Below are positions 1 to 9,558 of a DNA stretch of 64,000 bases, piece by piece (the stretch's first letter is position 1; each line of letters opens with the position of its first letter). Under the pieces are notes generated by a model that was given only the letters and a program-made list of their open reading frames with translations, searched no databases and was not told where the DNA came from. The stretch is taken from contig JALDRG010000013.1 in assembly GCA_031315995.1 (NCBI GenBank), forward strand, positions 35,190 to 99,189, in the 5' to 3' direction. The DNA comes from Nitrospira sp. (GTDB lineage: Bacteria; Nitrospirota; Nitrospiria; Nitrospirales; Nitrospiraceae). The position numbers and the translations under genes were made by a program.

Positions 1-1457
1 GCGCGGACCAGGAAGTCTACCGTGCCTGGGTCCTCGAAGAAGTTCACATGGTTCACCGCCTTCTGCTGCGCCAGGTTTCCACCTAATCCGAAGCATCCGA
101 CGCGGTGTCCCGGAATCGTCACCGCCCCGCCGCCTCCCGCATCTACCCGCCAACCACCTTCAGTCGGAACGACGAGATCGTTGGCTGTCGGAAAAAATAG
201 ATCGGCTCCCGCATCGATGAGTCGTTGGAGCACAGTAGCGTCCGGCTCGAAGTTCGCAACCAGTGCGGAATAGGCCTGGCTCGGCGGATTGGGCAGAGCC
301 TGCAATGCCCGGATGATTTCCCCCTTGTTGTCCATGGAGGCAAGGCCTGGTAAGCCGCCGACGAGACGGCGGGCGATCCAGGAGAGGGCCTCGCTGATGA
401 ATTCGACGCCGGTCGTAAAGGGGTTGTCAGGAAACAGCTCCAACACGTTGGAAAGCCAGTTCGTATAGTGGGTGACATGGTCGGGTGAGGCGAGCGGTGT
501 CCCTTCGTTCGGGCTAGCGACGAGCACGGCACGCCCGATCACGAACCGCTCTGCCAGTGTGCCGAATAGGTCTCGGCGTTCCACCAAATGCCGCAGGACC
601 AAGCCTCCGCGGGAATGCGTGATGATATCGAAGGTCGTCGGATGATTGGGCAGGGCCTCAAGCAACATCTGCACGTTTTCTTGAGGCGTGCGGCTCAGGG
701 TGAAGTGATCAAACCCATAGATGCGAGTGCCGTACACATCCTGCAGCTCCTCAAAGAATGTTTTGCCGGTGCTGCCTTGCGTATGCGCCAGTGCGTGAAA
801 GGCTGCTTTCGTGTTGGAGAAGGTTCCATGAATGAACAAAAGATTGCGTTCCGACGTGCTCAGTGTCCGGAGATCTGCTGCGGGCAGGCCGGGGTCTCCA
901 GCGAGACCCTCGACGGTCACCGACAACCATCCTTCCCGCTGTTGTTTGAGTTTCCATGTCGCGGTTTCCCAGAGTAGCGCCAGTTTTGAGATCGCGAAAT
1001 CGGCAATCTTGCCCGCGACCTTTAAGACCACGGCCTTGATCGCTGCGCTGATCAAACCTCGTCGGCCTTCGGGCGCGACGATGGGCGCGGCTGGTACGGG
1101 AATCGAGAATCGATAGATCCGTCGCGTACTCCGGCGGGTTCCGCGTCGAGCCGGTTCCGTCGGCATGTGAAAGCGGATGGCTCCTGAGGCATATCGTGTC
1201 ATCACGACGTAGGCGTCATCAGGACCGCCCTCGACATCCAGGGTGAGGGGAGCCGGCGCAGCTTCGCCTCGCCTGGCTTTCGGTGTGGCCATGAGGGTTT
1301 GTTCGACTTGCCACCGGTTCGTCGCCGTGAGATGAGCGACGAACGGGTCGGGCGCCTCGGCGGCGGCGCGTCGTCCGCCGCGAGCCTGCGCCGCAGGACG
1401 AACGTCCCAGCCATGTTCGGTTGACCATGTGACCGTGCCTGATTTTTTCTGCGCCAT
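1..1457 (-). CDS. Alpha/beta-hydrolase fold esterase/lipase-like protein (3' end outside window)
   Basis: An open frame of 485 codons runs from an ATG at 1457 off the left edge without a stop, so the C-terminus is missing. An N-terminal region of about 200 residues without recognisable motifs precedes a serine-hydrolase core. I see an oxyanion-type FIHGTFS segment (His210), a nucleophile elbow THSRGG (Ser282), a D-x-V-V-P acid segment (Asp427) and a late NHVNFF histidine (His470), in the order expected for an alpha/beta-hydrolase triad. No signal peptide is evident, so it is probably cytoplasmic. The substrate cannot be read from sequence. It resembles large bacterial esterases annotated with DUF7379-type domains; that label is from memory. 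It is transcribed away from the rest of the window. Confidence 0.75.
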   Translation of the reverse strand, partial: MAQKKSGTVTWSTEHGWDVRPAAQARGGRRAAAEAPDPFVAHLTATNRWQVEQTLMATPKARRGEAAPAPLTLDVEGGPDDAYVVMTRYASGAIRFHMPTEPARRGTRRSTRRIYRFSIPVPAAPIVAPEGRRGLISAAIKAVVLKVAGKIADFAISKLALLWETATWKLKQQREGWLSVTVEGLAGDPGLPAADLRTLSTSERNLLFIHGTFSNTKAAFHALAHTQGSTGKTFFEELQDVYGTRIYGFDHFTLSRTPQENVQMLLEALPNHPTTFDIITHSRGGLVLRHLVERRDLFGTLAERFVIGRAVLVASPNEGTPLASPDHVTHYTNWLSNVLELFPDNPFTTGVEFISEALSWIARRLVGGLPGLASMDNKGEIIRALQALPNPPSQAYSALVANFEPDATVLQRLIDAGADLFFPTANDLVVPTEGGWRVDAGGGGAVTIPGHRVGCFGLGGNLAQQKAVNHVNFFEDPGTVDFLVR

Positions 1458-1911
1458 GGAGTGCCCCCAGTCCGCTCGTCATGCCGAGCGTCACAAATTC
1501 ATATGATCGTCTCGCCCGTCGTTCGTATCGCGTGATGCACCACTCAAAACGCAAGCGATGCAGACGGTTCACGGCGCTTATGTCACATTGGGCTCGACGA
1601 GGCAAGACCTTCCTCATCAAACATGAGGCGGCGCCGGTGGCGAGGCTTGAACCGCGGTGAGGTTGCCCGTTCTGAAGAACTCACGGCGAGCGGGGGATAG
1701 ATCAGACATCCCCACTCACGCATGATCCTCCGTACCACCACCGTGAGGGTAGCGGAAGTATCACACGGAAGTGAATCAACGGCATTTCTTGAGCGTCTAA
1801 GCCTCGAAGGGATGAGAAATGTGCACGATACGGTCCGCATACCACGGTCAACGGCTTTCCGATGGCGTGGTCAGAAAGGAATGACGGGGCCGTGCGGGAT
1901 CCCGCAGACCG
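1458..1911. other. Intergenic region without a supported gene
   Basis: This 454-base gap lies upstream of the esterase and downstream of the slipin gene. The short open frames on both strands lack family resemblance and ribosome-binding sites. The only structured element I see is the perfect palindrome at 1893-1906. A promoter for the esterase should lie here, but I cannot point to one. Confidence 0.5.
1893..1906. repeat. Perfect 14-bp palindrome downstream of the slipin gene
   Basis: TGCGGGATCCCGCA reads identically on both strands and sits 6 bases past the slipin stop codon. It could form a hairpin at the 3' end of the nfeD-slipin transcript. No T-run follows on the minus strand, so a classical intrinsic terminator is not supported. 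Confidence 0.4.
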
Positions 1912-2691
1912 TTACGGCGCCGTTTGTTTGCCCCAGTTCTTCAAAAAAGGAGCTATCGTATCGATCGGGATGGGGAAGATCGTGGTGGAATTTTTCTCCG
2001 CGGAAATTTCGACCAAGGTTTGAAGATATCGGAGTTGTAACGCGGCCGGGTTTCGGCTGATGACATCGGCGGCATCGGCCAGGCGTTGAGAGGCCTCGAA
2101 TTCGCCCTCCGCGTGGATGACTTTGGCGCGCCGTTCGCGCTCCGCTTCCGCTTGGCGCGCGATGGCCCGCTGCATCTCCTGAGGGAGGTCCACATTTTTT
2201 ACTTCCACAGCGGTCACCTTGATGCCCCATGGTTCCGTCTGTTGATCGATGATGCGTTGGAGATCCGCGTTGATCTGTTCGCGCTTCGACAGCAGGTCGT
2301 CGAGTTGACTCTGTCCCAGCACGCTGCGGAGCGTCGTCTGCGACATCATCGAAGTGGCATAGAGATAGTCTTCAACCTGAATGATGGCGCGCTCCTGATC
2401 CACGACCCGGAAGTATATGACCGCGTTGACCTTGACCGTGACGTTGTCCTTTGTGATGACGTCTTGCGGCGGCACATCCATCGTGACGGTCCGCAAGCTC
2501 ACGCGCACCATCTTGTCGATGAAGGGAATAATCACTACGACGCCGGGGCCATTGCCCCCCACGAGTCCTTTGGCCAGGCGTCCCCAGCGAAAGATCACGC
2601 CGCGTTCGTATTCCCGGAGGACGTTGAATCCCATCAGAATGATCACCAGTATGAAAAACAACACCGCAAAAGGACTCACGAGCGGACCCAT
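1912..2691 (-). CDS. Slipin / SPFH-band 7 family membrane protein
   Basis: A 259-residue stomatin-like protein. Residues 1-20 form one hydrophobic membrane anchor ([19 protein letters not shown]), followed by the slipin signature ending [13 protein letters not shown]. The SPFH domain fills the middle and an EAERERRAK coiled-coil stretch precedes the C-terminus. Slipins form oligomeric membrane scaffolds and pair with NfeD proteases. The ATG at 2691 was chosen over a longer frame because it follows GGGGGA and lies 1 base after the nfeD stop, which implies translational coupling. The longer frame would prepend about 40 residues that overlap nfeD and have no slipin character. Confidence 0.93.
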   Translation of the reverse strand: MGPLVSPFAVLFFILVIILMGFNVLREYERGVIFRWGRLAKGLVGGNGPGVVVIIPFIDKMVRVSLRTVTMDVPPQDVITKDNVTVKVNAVIYFRVVDQERAIIQVEDYLYATSMMSQTTLRSVLGQSQLDDLLSKREQINADLQRIIDQQTEPWGIKVTAVEVKNVDLPQEMQRAIARQAEAERERRAKVIHAEGEFEASQRLADAADVISRNPAALQLRYLQTLVEISAEKNSTTIFPIPIDTIAPFLKNWGKQTAP

Positions 2692-2692
2692 A

Positions 2693-4024
2693 TTAGTCCC
2701 CCTTCTTCGAAACGGGTTTGACGAACAGGCGTAAGCCGTCCATGCGAATGACTTCAACTGCGTCGCCGGGTTGAAGCGGCACGTCGCTGGCGGCCTGCCA
2801 CAGCTCACCATGCACGGCGACTTGTCCCTGAGGCGTCAGCGCCGTGGTGACGATCCCCACCGACCCGATCATTTCCTCTCGTCCGGTGGCTGCAGGACGC
2901 CGCATGGCCCTGACGCCCATCCCGACCAGAAAAAAGGAAAAGGCGGCGGCCAACCCGACGACCGGAATGATGACGCCCCAGGAAATTTGAAAGAATTCGG
3001 CGTCGGTCTTGATCAACATGACCGATCCGAGGAGCATGGAGATAATGCCGCCGATGGCCAGTACGCCGAAGCTCGTCACCGTGGCTTCCAGGATGAGAAA
3101 AACAATGCCGAGGAGGAACAGCAAGAGGCCCGCATAATTCACCGGCAGGGACTGCAAGGAATAAAATGCCAGCACAAGGCTGATGGCGCCGACGACGCCG
3201 GGGAGAATCGCACCGGGGTTATATAACTCGGCAATGATTCCGATGGTGCCGAGGGTCATGAGCACATAGGCGATATTGGGATCGCTGAGCGCCTTGAGCA
3301 GTTCCAAACGAAGTCCCATCGGGAATTCTCTCACTGCCGCGCCGGCGGTGTGCAGCCGGGTCGGACCGGACTGAAGCGGAACGGCACGACCGTCCAACTG
3401 TTTCAGCAATGCCGGCAGGTTGTCAGCCACCAGGTCGATGATCTTCAGATTCAGGGCTTCCCGTTCCGTCACGGACAGGCTCTTGCGCACGGCATCTTCC
3501 GCCCATGCGACGTTCCGTCCCCGTTGGAAGGCGATCGATTTCAGGTAAGCCACGGAATCGTTTTCAACCTTCTCTTTCATCGTCTTGTCCATCTCTCCGC
3601 CACCAAGAGTCACGGGATGGGCCGCGCCGATGTTTGTACCGGGAGCCATGGCCGCCACATGGGCAGCCATCGTGATGAACACGCCGGCTGAGGCGGCGCG
3701 TCCGCTTGACGGCGAGACGTAGACGATTACGGGAATCGCGGCGCCGGTGATGTCCTTAACGATGAGCCGCATCGAAGGGTCCAGTCCGCCCGGAGTATTG
3801 AGGCGGATGATCAGGGCTTCCGCCCCGCTGTCTTGCGCCGAGATCAGCGCGTCGTGCAGGTATTCGGCGGAGACAGGCGTGATGACTCCGTCATAAGTGG
3901 CGACCAGCACGAAGGAGTCGGCAAGCGCCGCGCGTGGCTCAGCAAGTAGAGGTGCGACGAGCACCATCGTGGCGATGATGAGGAGCGGGAGCGGCAGCAG
4001 GGGGCGCGGTCCGAGAGCATTCAT
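2693..4024 (-). CDS. NfeD family serine protease (ClpP-class, membrane-bound, long form)
   Basis: A 443-residue long-form NfeD protein. Residues 1-35 make a signal peptide ending near AALA. A ClpP-like (S49-type) protease domain follows, with the AASAG nucleophile region and a downstream YLKS lysine matching the Ser-Lys dyad of this family. Four or five membrane helices come next ([12 protein letters not shown] onward), and a C-terminal OB-fold NfeD domain ends the protein ([16 protein letters not shown]). NfeD proteases cleave membrane proteins and act with the adjacent slipin. The ATG at 4024 has a GGGAGG ribosome-binding site upstream. An alternative start 15 codons earlier would spoil the signal peptide. 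Confidence 0.92.
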   Translation of the reverse strand: MNALGPRPLLPLPLLIIATMVLVAPLLAEPRAALADSFVLVATYDGVITPVSAEYLHDALISAQDSGAEALIIRLNTPGGLDPSMRLIVKDITGAAIPVIVYVSPSSGRAASAGVFITMAAHVAAMAPGTNIGAAHPVTLGGGEMDKTMKEKVENDSVAYLKSIAFQRGRNVAWAEDAVRKSLSVTEREALNLKIIDLVADNLPALLKQLDGRAVPLQSGPTRLHTAGAAVREFPMGLRLELLKALSDPNIAYVLMTLGTIGIIAELYNPGAILPGVVGAISLVLAFYSLQSLPVNYAGLLLFLLGIVFLILEATVTSFGVLAIGGIISMLLGSVMLIKTDAEFFQISWGVIIPVVGLAAAFSFFLVGMGVRAMRRPAATGREEMIGSVGIVTTALTPQGQVAVHGELWQAASDVPLQPGDAVEVIRMDGLRLFVKPVSKKGD

Positions 4025-4272
4025 CCAGAGGTCCCTCCCACCAGACGTGAGCGCCGGTAGATCGACCACAGAGGGAAAGCATACGAGTCGTGTCCTGCTC
4101 AGTCAAGGAAGGGAGGAGCCGAGGAACGGAAACAGGGGAGGCGAACGAGCATATGTGAGCGAGCAGCCCGTTGGAGCCCAAGGGCTTTCTCTCCGATCAC
4201 GCTCAGCAGGACCAGGTGCAGAGTAGGCAATTGGTCTGTTCCATCTTGAATGGAGCTGTTGGCAATTTATAC

Positions 4273-4296
4273 GTATGAGCGAATGATTATTCATAC
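4273..4296. promoter_or_regulatory. Inverted repeat GTATGA-N12-TCATAC, possible operator
   Basis: The arms GTATGA (4273-4278) and TCATAC (4291-4296) are perfect reverse complements around a 12-base AT-rich centre that itself has GAAT and ATTC arms. The site is about 250 bases upstream of nfeD and 390 upstream of the regulator. A binding role is inferred from symmetry only. Confidence 0.3.
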
Positions 4297-4521
4297 CCGG
4301 CTCGATCAAGTTTGCATGGACGCAGGCTTGACCGTCTCTCTCGCATGGTCGAGTTCTCTGCACTGTGTTATAAGAGCGTGCGAAACGGACGAGTGCCGTG
4401 GACCTGTATCTGATTCCACTGATGACTGTATCGAATCACATACAGGAAGGTGGCGATCGAGATTGGCCATGTGTGCCGAGATCACTCTGTCTAGAGGCGA
4501 AGAGCCTTCGAAACCTTCGTG

Positions 4522-4550
4522 TTGATCGGCCTTGGTCGGCAATGTCTTAT
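4522..4550 (+). promoter_or_regulatory. Weak sigma-70-type promoter candidate for the activator gene
   Basis: TTGATC at 4522-4527 (4 of 6 to TTGACA) is separated by 17 bases from TCTTAT at 4545-4550 (4 of 6 to TATAAT). It is about 135 bases upstream of the activator start. Matches of this quality are common by chance. Confidence 0.25.
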
Positions 4551-4592
4551 TGTGACACAGGTGTGTGGGCATATATCGCATCCTATGGTACG

Positions 4593-4608
4593 AATGGTGC
4601 ACACCATT
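4593..4608. promoter_or_regulatory. Near-perfect palindrome AATGGTG-CA-CACCATT upstream of the activator
   Basis: Two 7-base arms are perfect reverse complements separated by CA. The site lies 79-94 bases upstream of the activator start and just downstream of the weak promoter candidate, a position suited to autoregulation. It does not resemble the TGCGG-N8-CCGC sites in front of the eCIS operon, so a different protein may bind it. Confidence 0.35.
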
Positions 4609-4686
4609 GCTGAAAGGTAGTTGAATCCTGCCGTGAGTGCCTGAGCCCAACGGAGTGACGCTTCTCACAACATAGGGGTGAGCCGG

Positions 4687-6141
4687 ATGAAAACGTTCAT
4701 CAGCATCCTCTTGGTGACCCCGGACGATGAGTATCGGTCATGGTTCGATGAGTCTCACATCGTACGCACCGTGGAGTCTGTGTTCCTCGGTGAGAAGGTC
4801 GAACTCCACCGTCTGTCGGATCCCTCTCAGCTGATCACCCGTCCTCCTCAGTTGTTGCTGCTCCATCAGGACGCGACCAATCGATCATTCGGCCAAAGAC
4901 TTGCCGACGTGAGCCGCCGGTGGCCGGATGTGCCGATTGTGGGATTACTCGCCGCGCAACAGGGCTGTGTGGAGGAGCTGGCGAACGGGGTTCCGGGAGA
5001 GCTGAGCGACTTTCTGTTGTACCCGCTGGATGCCCGCGAATTGGCGCTACGGATCAAGCGCCTGCTCGCGAGCGGGGATCGTCGGACGGCGCGGGATGCT
5101 GGTCGTCCTCAACGCGTGCGGATCGATTCGCTGGTGGGCGAGAGCTCGATTTTTCAGGCGCAGGTTGCGAAGATTCCCCTCTTCGCCGATGTCGACGCCA
5201 CCGTGCTGCTGCAGGGTGAAACGGGAACCGGCAAGGAGGTGTTCGCCCGGGCCATTCACTATTCCAGCGCACGGAAAGACCATGCCTTCATTCCGATCAA
5301 CTGCGCGGCTCTTCCGGACCAGTTGTTTGAGAACGAACTGTTCGGGCATTCAAAAGGGGCCTATACGAGCGCGGCGAGCGAGCAGGGAGGGTTGGTTCTT
5401 GAAGCCGAGGGAGGAACCTTGTTTCTCGATGAAGTCGATGCGTTGAACCCCTATGCGCAAGCCAAACTACTGCGCTTCGTCCAATATCGTGAATATCGGC
5501 CCTTGGGCTGTTCGCGCACGAAGATGGCGAATGTACGCATCATTGCGGCCTGCAATCACGATCTGCGACAGGCCGTGGCGGGCCGGCAGTTCCGCGAGGA
5601 TCTGTTTCATCGACTCAACGTATTGTCCCTGGTGGTGCCACCCTTGCGAGACCGCGTTGAAGACATTCCCTTGCTGGCCGGACGATTTCTCCAGCGCTTT
5701 CGGCGACCGGATGGGCACGGTCCTCGACTGCTCTCGGAGGAGGCGGTTCAGAAACTGCTCACGCATGCCTGGCCGGGTAATGTGCGGGAGTTGGAGAGTA
5801 CGCTCCAACGGGCCGTCGTCATGTGCGGGTCCACGACCATCCAAGCACAGGATATCGAGTGTTCAGGAGAGACGCTTCAGAACCAGCGTCTGGAGGGCTC
5901 GCTACGTGCGGCCAAAACCTCCGCGACTATGGATGTCGAGCGGGCCTATCTCGTGAAGACGTTGGTCACCTTCCGGGGAAACGTCACACATGCGGCCAAG
6001 GCGGCAGGGAAGGAGCGGCGCAGTTTCCAACGACTGCTTCGAAAATATGGAATCGATCGAGAGGTCTTCCAGAGCGCTCCGGACGGTCTCGCCCAGGACT
6101 GTCCTCACCCGTTCCGCACGCCGTTCGATGGACTCGCCTAG
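4687..6141 (+). CDS. Sigma-54-dependent activator (bEBP) with degenerate receiver domain, likely eCIS regulator
   Basis: A 484-residue enhancer-binding protein. Residues 1-135 resemble a response-regulator receiver but are degenerate: the strand expected to carry the phospho-acceptor Asp reads LLLLHQD with His in that place, and the usual Lys-Pro of the fifth strand reads YP (FLLYPLD). The AAA+ domain follows, with Walker A GETGTGKE (177-184) and Walker B TLFLDEVDAL. The sigma-54 contact loop reads GAYTSA (224-229) instead of GAFTGA, with Ser at the fifth position. A Fis-type helix-turn-helix (GNVTHAAKAAGKERRSFQRL) ends the protein. The ATG at 4687 has AGGGG upstream; a GTG at 4678 is possible. 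It sits directly upstream of a sigma-54 promoter match and the eCIS operon, which it probably activates (inference). Confidence 0.88.
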   Translation: MKTFISILLVTPDDEYRSWFDESHIVRTVESVFLGEKVELHRLSDPSQLITRPPQLLLLHQDATNRSFGQRLADVSRRWPDVPIVGLLAAQQGCVEELANGVPGELSDFLLYPLDARELALRIKRLLASGDRRTARDAGRPQRVRIDSLVGESSIFQAQVAKIPLFADVDATVLLQGETGTGKEVFARAIHYSSARKDHAFIPINCAALPDQLFENELFGHSKGAYTSAASEQGGLVLEAEGGTLFLDEVDALNPYAQAKLLRFVQYREYRPLGCSRTKMANVRIIAACNHDLRQAVAGRQFREDLFHRLNVLSLVVPPLRDRVEDIPLLAGRFLQRFRRPDGHGPRLLSEEAVQKLLTHAWPGNVRELESTLQRAVVMCGSTTIQAQDIECSGETLQNQRLEGSLRAAKTSATMDVERAYLVKTLVTFRGNVTHAAKAAGKERRSFQRLLRKYGIDREVFQSAPDGLAQDCPHPFRTPFDGLA

Positions 6142-6143
6142 GT

Positions 6144-6165
6144 TCCCCACCACTGCGGGGTTTTT
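6144..6165 (+). terminator. Possible intrinsic terminator after the activator gene
   Basis: CCCC and GGGG arms flank a short loop (6145-6160) and are followed by TTTTT, starting 3 bases after the stop codon. The stem is short, so termination may be weak. The 3' half overlaps the first TGCGG-N8-CCGC element, so the sequence may have two roles. Confidence 0.4.
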
Positions 6166-6171
6166 GCCGCG
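6154..6171. promoter_or_regulatory. Candidate upstream activator site 1: TGCGG-N8-CCGCG
   Basis: TGCGG (6154-6158), eight bases, then CCGCG (6167-6171). It shares arm sequence and spacing with the element at 6226-6243. The two centres are 72 bp apart, close to seven helical turns, so a dimeric activator could bind both on the same DNA face. It lies about 130 bp upstream of the sigma-54 promoter match. Confidence 0.4.
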
Positions 6172-6225
6172 CTCCCCATCGCGCTGATTTTCCAAGTGGT
6201 TTCAAGGCAGGTGTCGCCAAGCAGC

Positions 6226-6243
6226 TGCGGCAGGAATGCCGCA
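6226..6243. promoter_or_regulatory. Candidate upstream activator site 2: TGCGGCA-GGAA-TGCCGCA
   Basis: A perfect 7-base inverted repeat with a 4-base centre, 18 bp in total. It lies about 85-105 bp upstream of the predicted sigma-54 start, within the range used by enhancer-binding proteins. A Fis-type helix-turn-helix dimer would suit such symmetry. Assignment to the neighbouring activator is inferred from position. Confidence 0.5.
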
Positions 6244-6301
6244 TCGTCCGATTTGTCCTGTTCGATTTCCTTTAAAACATAGGAAACGGAATGTTCCCTA
6301 A

Positions 6302-6317
6302 TGGCATTGCTCTTGCT
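6302..6317 (+). promoter_or_regulatory. Sigma-54 (-24/-12) promoter of the eCIS operon
   Basis: TGGCATTGCTCTTGCT matches the sigma-54 consensus TGGCAY-N5-TTGCW. The invariant GG (6303-6304) and GC (6315-6316) are separated by exactly 10 bases. Transcription would start near 6328, about 40 bases upstream of the first gene of the operon. The adjacent sigma-54 activator gene supports it. It is the only sigma-54-like site I noticed in the intergenic regions, though I did not scan exhaustively. Confidence 0.75.
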
Positions 6318-6367
6318 CAATACGGCGCGAGTGCCGTAGCGGAGAGGGACTCCGGGGATCAGGCCGG

Positions 6368-6646
6368 ATGGAACCACACGATGCGGAGTTCAAGCGCAGC
6401 ATTCTCGACTACCTGGTTCATCACCCTGGTGCGAAGGATACCCAGGAGGGCGTGTTGAACTGGTGGATTGCCGAGCCACGCCTCGATGAGGGCTCCGAGC
6501 GTGTCGCGCTCGGAGCATTGGAAGAGCTGGTCGCGCGAGGCTGGGTGGTGAAACGAGAGACGTCGAGTCTGCCGATCTATAGCCTGAACCAGGCGCATCT
6601 GGACGAGATCCGGACATTTCTGACACAGGACGGAACCGAGACGTGA
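6368..6646 (+). CDS. Small winged-helix domain protein, first gene of the eCIS operon
   Basis: A 92-residue protein whose whole length fits one winged helix: an N-terminal helix (EFKRSILDYLVHHPGAKDT), a recognition-helix-like segment (VALGALEELVARGWV) and a beta-wing (VVKRETSSLPIYSL). No partner domain is present. It lies about 40 bases after the predicted sigma-54 start and 25 bases before the sheath gene. It could be a DNA-binding feedback regulator or an assembly factor; the sequence does not decide. The family is not one I can name. Confidence 0.7.
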   Translation: MEPHDAEFKRSILDYLVHHPGAKDTQEGVLNWWIAEPRLDEGSERVALGALEELVARGWVVKRETSSLPIYSLNQAHLDEIRTFLTQDGTET

Positions 6647-6671
6647 ACGTTCTAAGCCGAGGAGGATGAGC

Positions 6672-8276
<1,605 letters not shown>

Positions 8277-8290
8277 TTGGAGGAGACATC

Positions 8291-8812
8291 ATGGCGCAGT
8301 TCACCGTGAACACGAATCGATTCGATCCGTACAAGAATTTCAAGTTCCGCGTCAAATGGGACGGCCGTTATGTTGCGGGCATCAGCAAAGTGGGCGCATT
8401 GAAACGCTCGACCGAAATCGTAGAGCACCGCGAAGGCGGCGATCCCAGCACCAGTCGGAAATCGCCGGGCCGTACCAAGTATGAGGCGATCACACTGGAG
8501 CGGGGGGTCACCCACGATCAGGAATTCGAACGTTGGGTCAACAAGGTGTGGAATTTCGGCTCCGGGCTCGGTTCTGAAGTCTCGCTGAAGGATTTCCGTA
8601 AGGACATCATCATTGAAATGTTTAATGAAGCCGGACAGGTAGCGATCGCCTATAAGGTTTTTCGTTGTTGGGTGTCTGAGTATCAGTCGTTATCCGACCT
8701 TGATGCGAACGCGAACGCCATCGCGATCCAGACGATCAAGCTTGAAAACGAAGGATGGGAGCGCGACTACGAAGTCGTCGAACCCGCCGAGCCGAGCTTC
8801 ACGGAGCCGTAA
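8291..8812 (+). CDS. eCIS inner tube protein (T4 gp19-like)
   Basis: A 173-residue tube protein of the gp19/Hcp-like fold. It opens with FDPYKNFKFRVKWDG and contains VGALKRSTEIVEHREGG and GRTKYEAITLERGVTHDQEF, the usual tube-family pattern. Rings of this protein form the rigid needle inside the sheath. A strong AGGAG precedes the ATG at 8291; a longer upstream frame overlaps the sheath gene and is not credible. A single tube gene is found where Afp/PVC have two. Confidence 0.95.
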   Translation: MAQFTVNTNRFDPYKNFKFRVKWDGRYVAGISKVGALKRSTEIVEHREGGDPSTSRKSPGRTKYEAITLERGVTHDQEFERWVNKVWNFGSGLGSEVSLKDFRKDIIIEMFNEAGQVAIAYKVFRCWVSEYQSLSDLDANANAIAIQTIKLENEGWERDYEVVEPAEPSFTEP

Positions 8813-8814
8813 CT

Positions 8815-9558
8815 ATGATGCAGGGACGGCCTTTGGGTTTGTCTGCGGAGACCTTGATCGAGATCTGGGAGCAGGGCGCCGGATGGCACCCCATCGACCA
8901 GGCCCTGCTGGTGTTGCGGTATGCCTGTGTCGATCTCCCGGGCGAGGACCTGAGTGAATGGTCGATCGGACGGCGCGATCGACGACTGCTGGAGATTCGC
9001 CGACAGACCTTCGGCGATCGTATCGAAGGGTATGTGGAATGTCCCGCCTGCCGGCACGGCCTCGAATGTGAGTTGTCCTGTGACGCACTGCTGGCGCAGG
9101 ACCCATCGCTGGCGCGTGCCACGGGATCGGTCGAATATGAGGGTCGCGGATGGGAGGTACGGGTGCCGAATAGTCGCGATCTGTCGGCCGTGGCGGAGGC
9201 AGGGGATGTCGCTGCCGCCAGAGATACGTTGTTCGACCGCTGTGTGAGGTGCCGGGCCGAACCCGCGCCGGTGCTGGGCCGATGGCCGGAGTCATTACGA
9301 TCGCGACTCGACGCCGAACTTGTGGCGCTTGATCCGCTCTCGGAGATTCTGATCGAGCTCACCTGTCAGACCTGCAGCCATGTTTGGCAGACGCTGTTCG
9401 ACATCGTGACGTATTTGTGGAGCGAAATTCGCGCGCGCAGCCGCCGTCTCCTCCAAGAAATCGACCTCTTGGCCAGGACCTATGGATGGACCGAGCAAGA
9501 GGTTTTACGAATGAGCGAGAGGCGCCGTGGTCTGTACGTGCAGATGGCACTGTCATGA
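8815..9558 (+). CDS. Zinc-ribbon protein, probable baseplate/assembly factor of the eCIS
   Basis: A 247-residue protein with three C-x-x-C pairs (76/79, 143/146 and 184/187), suggesting one or two zinc-ribbon sites. The N-terminal 70 residues are helical. The C-terminus (LARTYGWTEQEVLRMSERRR) resembles the short segment of DUF6760 proteins that follow tube genes in other eCIS loci. The layout also recalls T4-type baseplate assembly chaperones, so I favour a role in tube or baseplate assembly. It starts 2 bases after the tube stop. The function is inferred from position and motif layout. Confidence 0.6.
   Translation: MMQGRPLGLSAETLIEIWEQGAGWHPIDQALLVLRYACVDLPGEDLSEWSIGRRDRRLLEIRRQTFGDRIEGYVECPACRHGLECELSCDALLAQDPSLARATGSVEYEGRGWEVRVPNSRDLSAVAEAGDVAAARDTLFDRCVRCRAEPAPVLGRWPESLRSRLDAELVALDPLSEILIELTCQTCSHVWQTLFDIVTYLWSEIRARSRRLLQEIDLLARTYGWTEQEVLRMSERRRGLYVQMALS

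Larger units (their letters stand above)
4025..4686. other. Divergent intergenic region between nfeD and the sigma-54 activator
   Basis: This 662-base gap contains no convincing gene; frames on both strands are short and unlike known families. It must hold the promoters of nfeD (minus) and of the regulator (plus). It contains inverted repeats at 4273-4296 and 4593-4608 and a weak sigma-70-like pair upstream of the regulator (TTGATC at 4522, 17-base spacer, TCTTAT at 4545). Confidence 0.5.

Noticed and set aside
1722..2060. 112-codon plus-strand frame with a weak transposase-like helix-turn-helix stretch
   Set aside because: It runs into the slipin gene on the opposite strand, has no ribosome-binding site, and the resemblance covers only a few residues.
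6380..6400. Third TGCGG-type repeat inside the winged-helix gene (TGCG-N9-CGCA)
   Set aside because: Arm length and spacing differ from the two upstream elements, and it lies within coding sequence downstream of the promoter.
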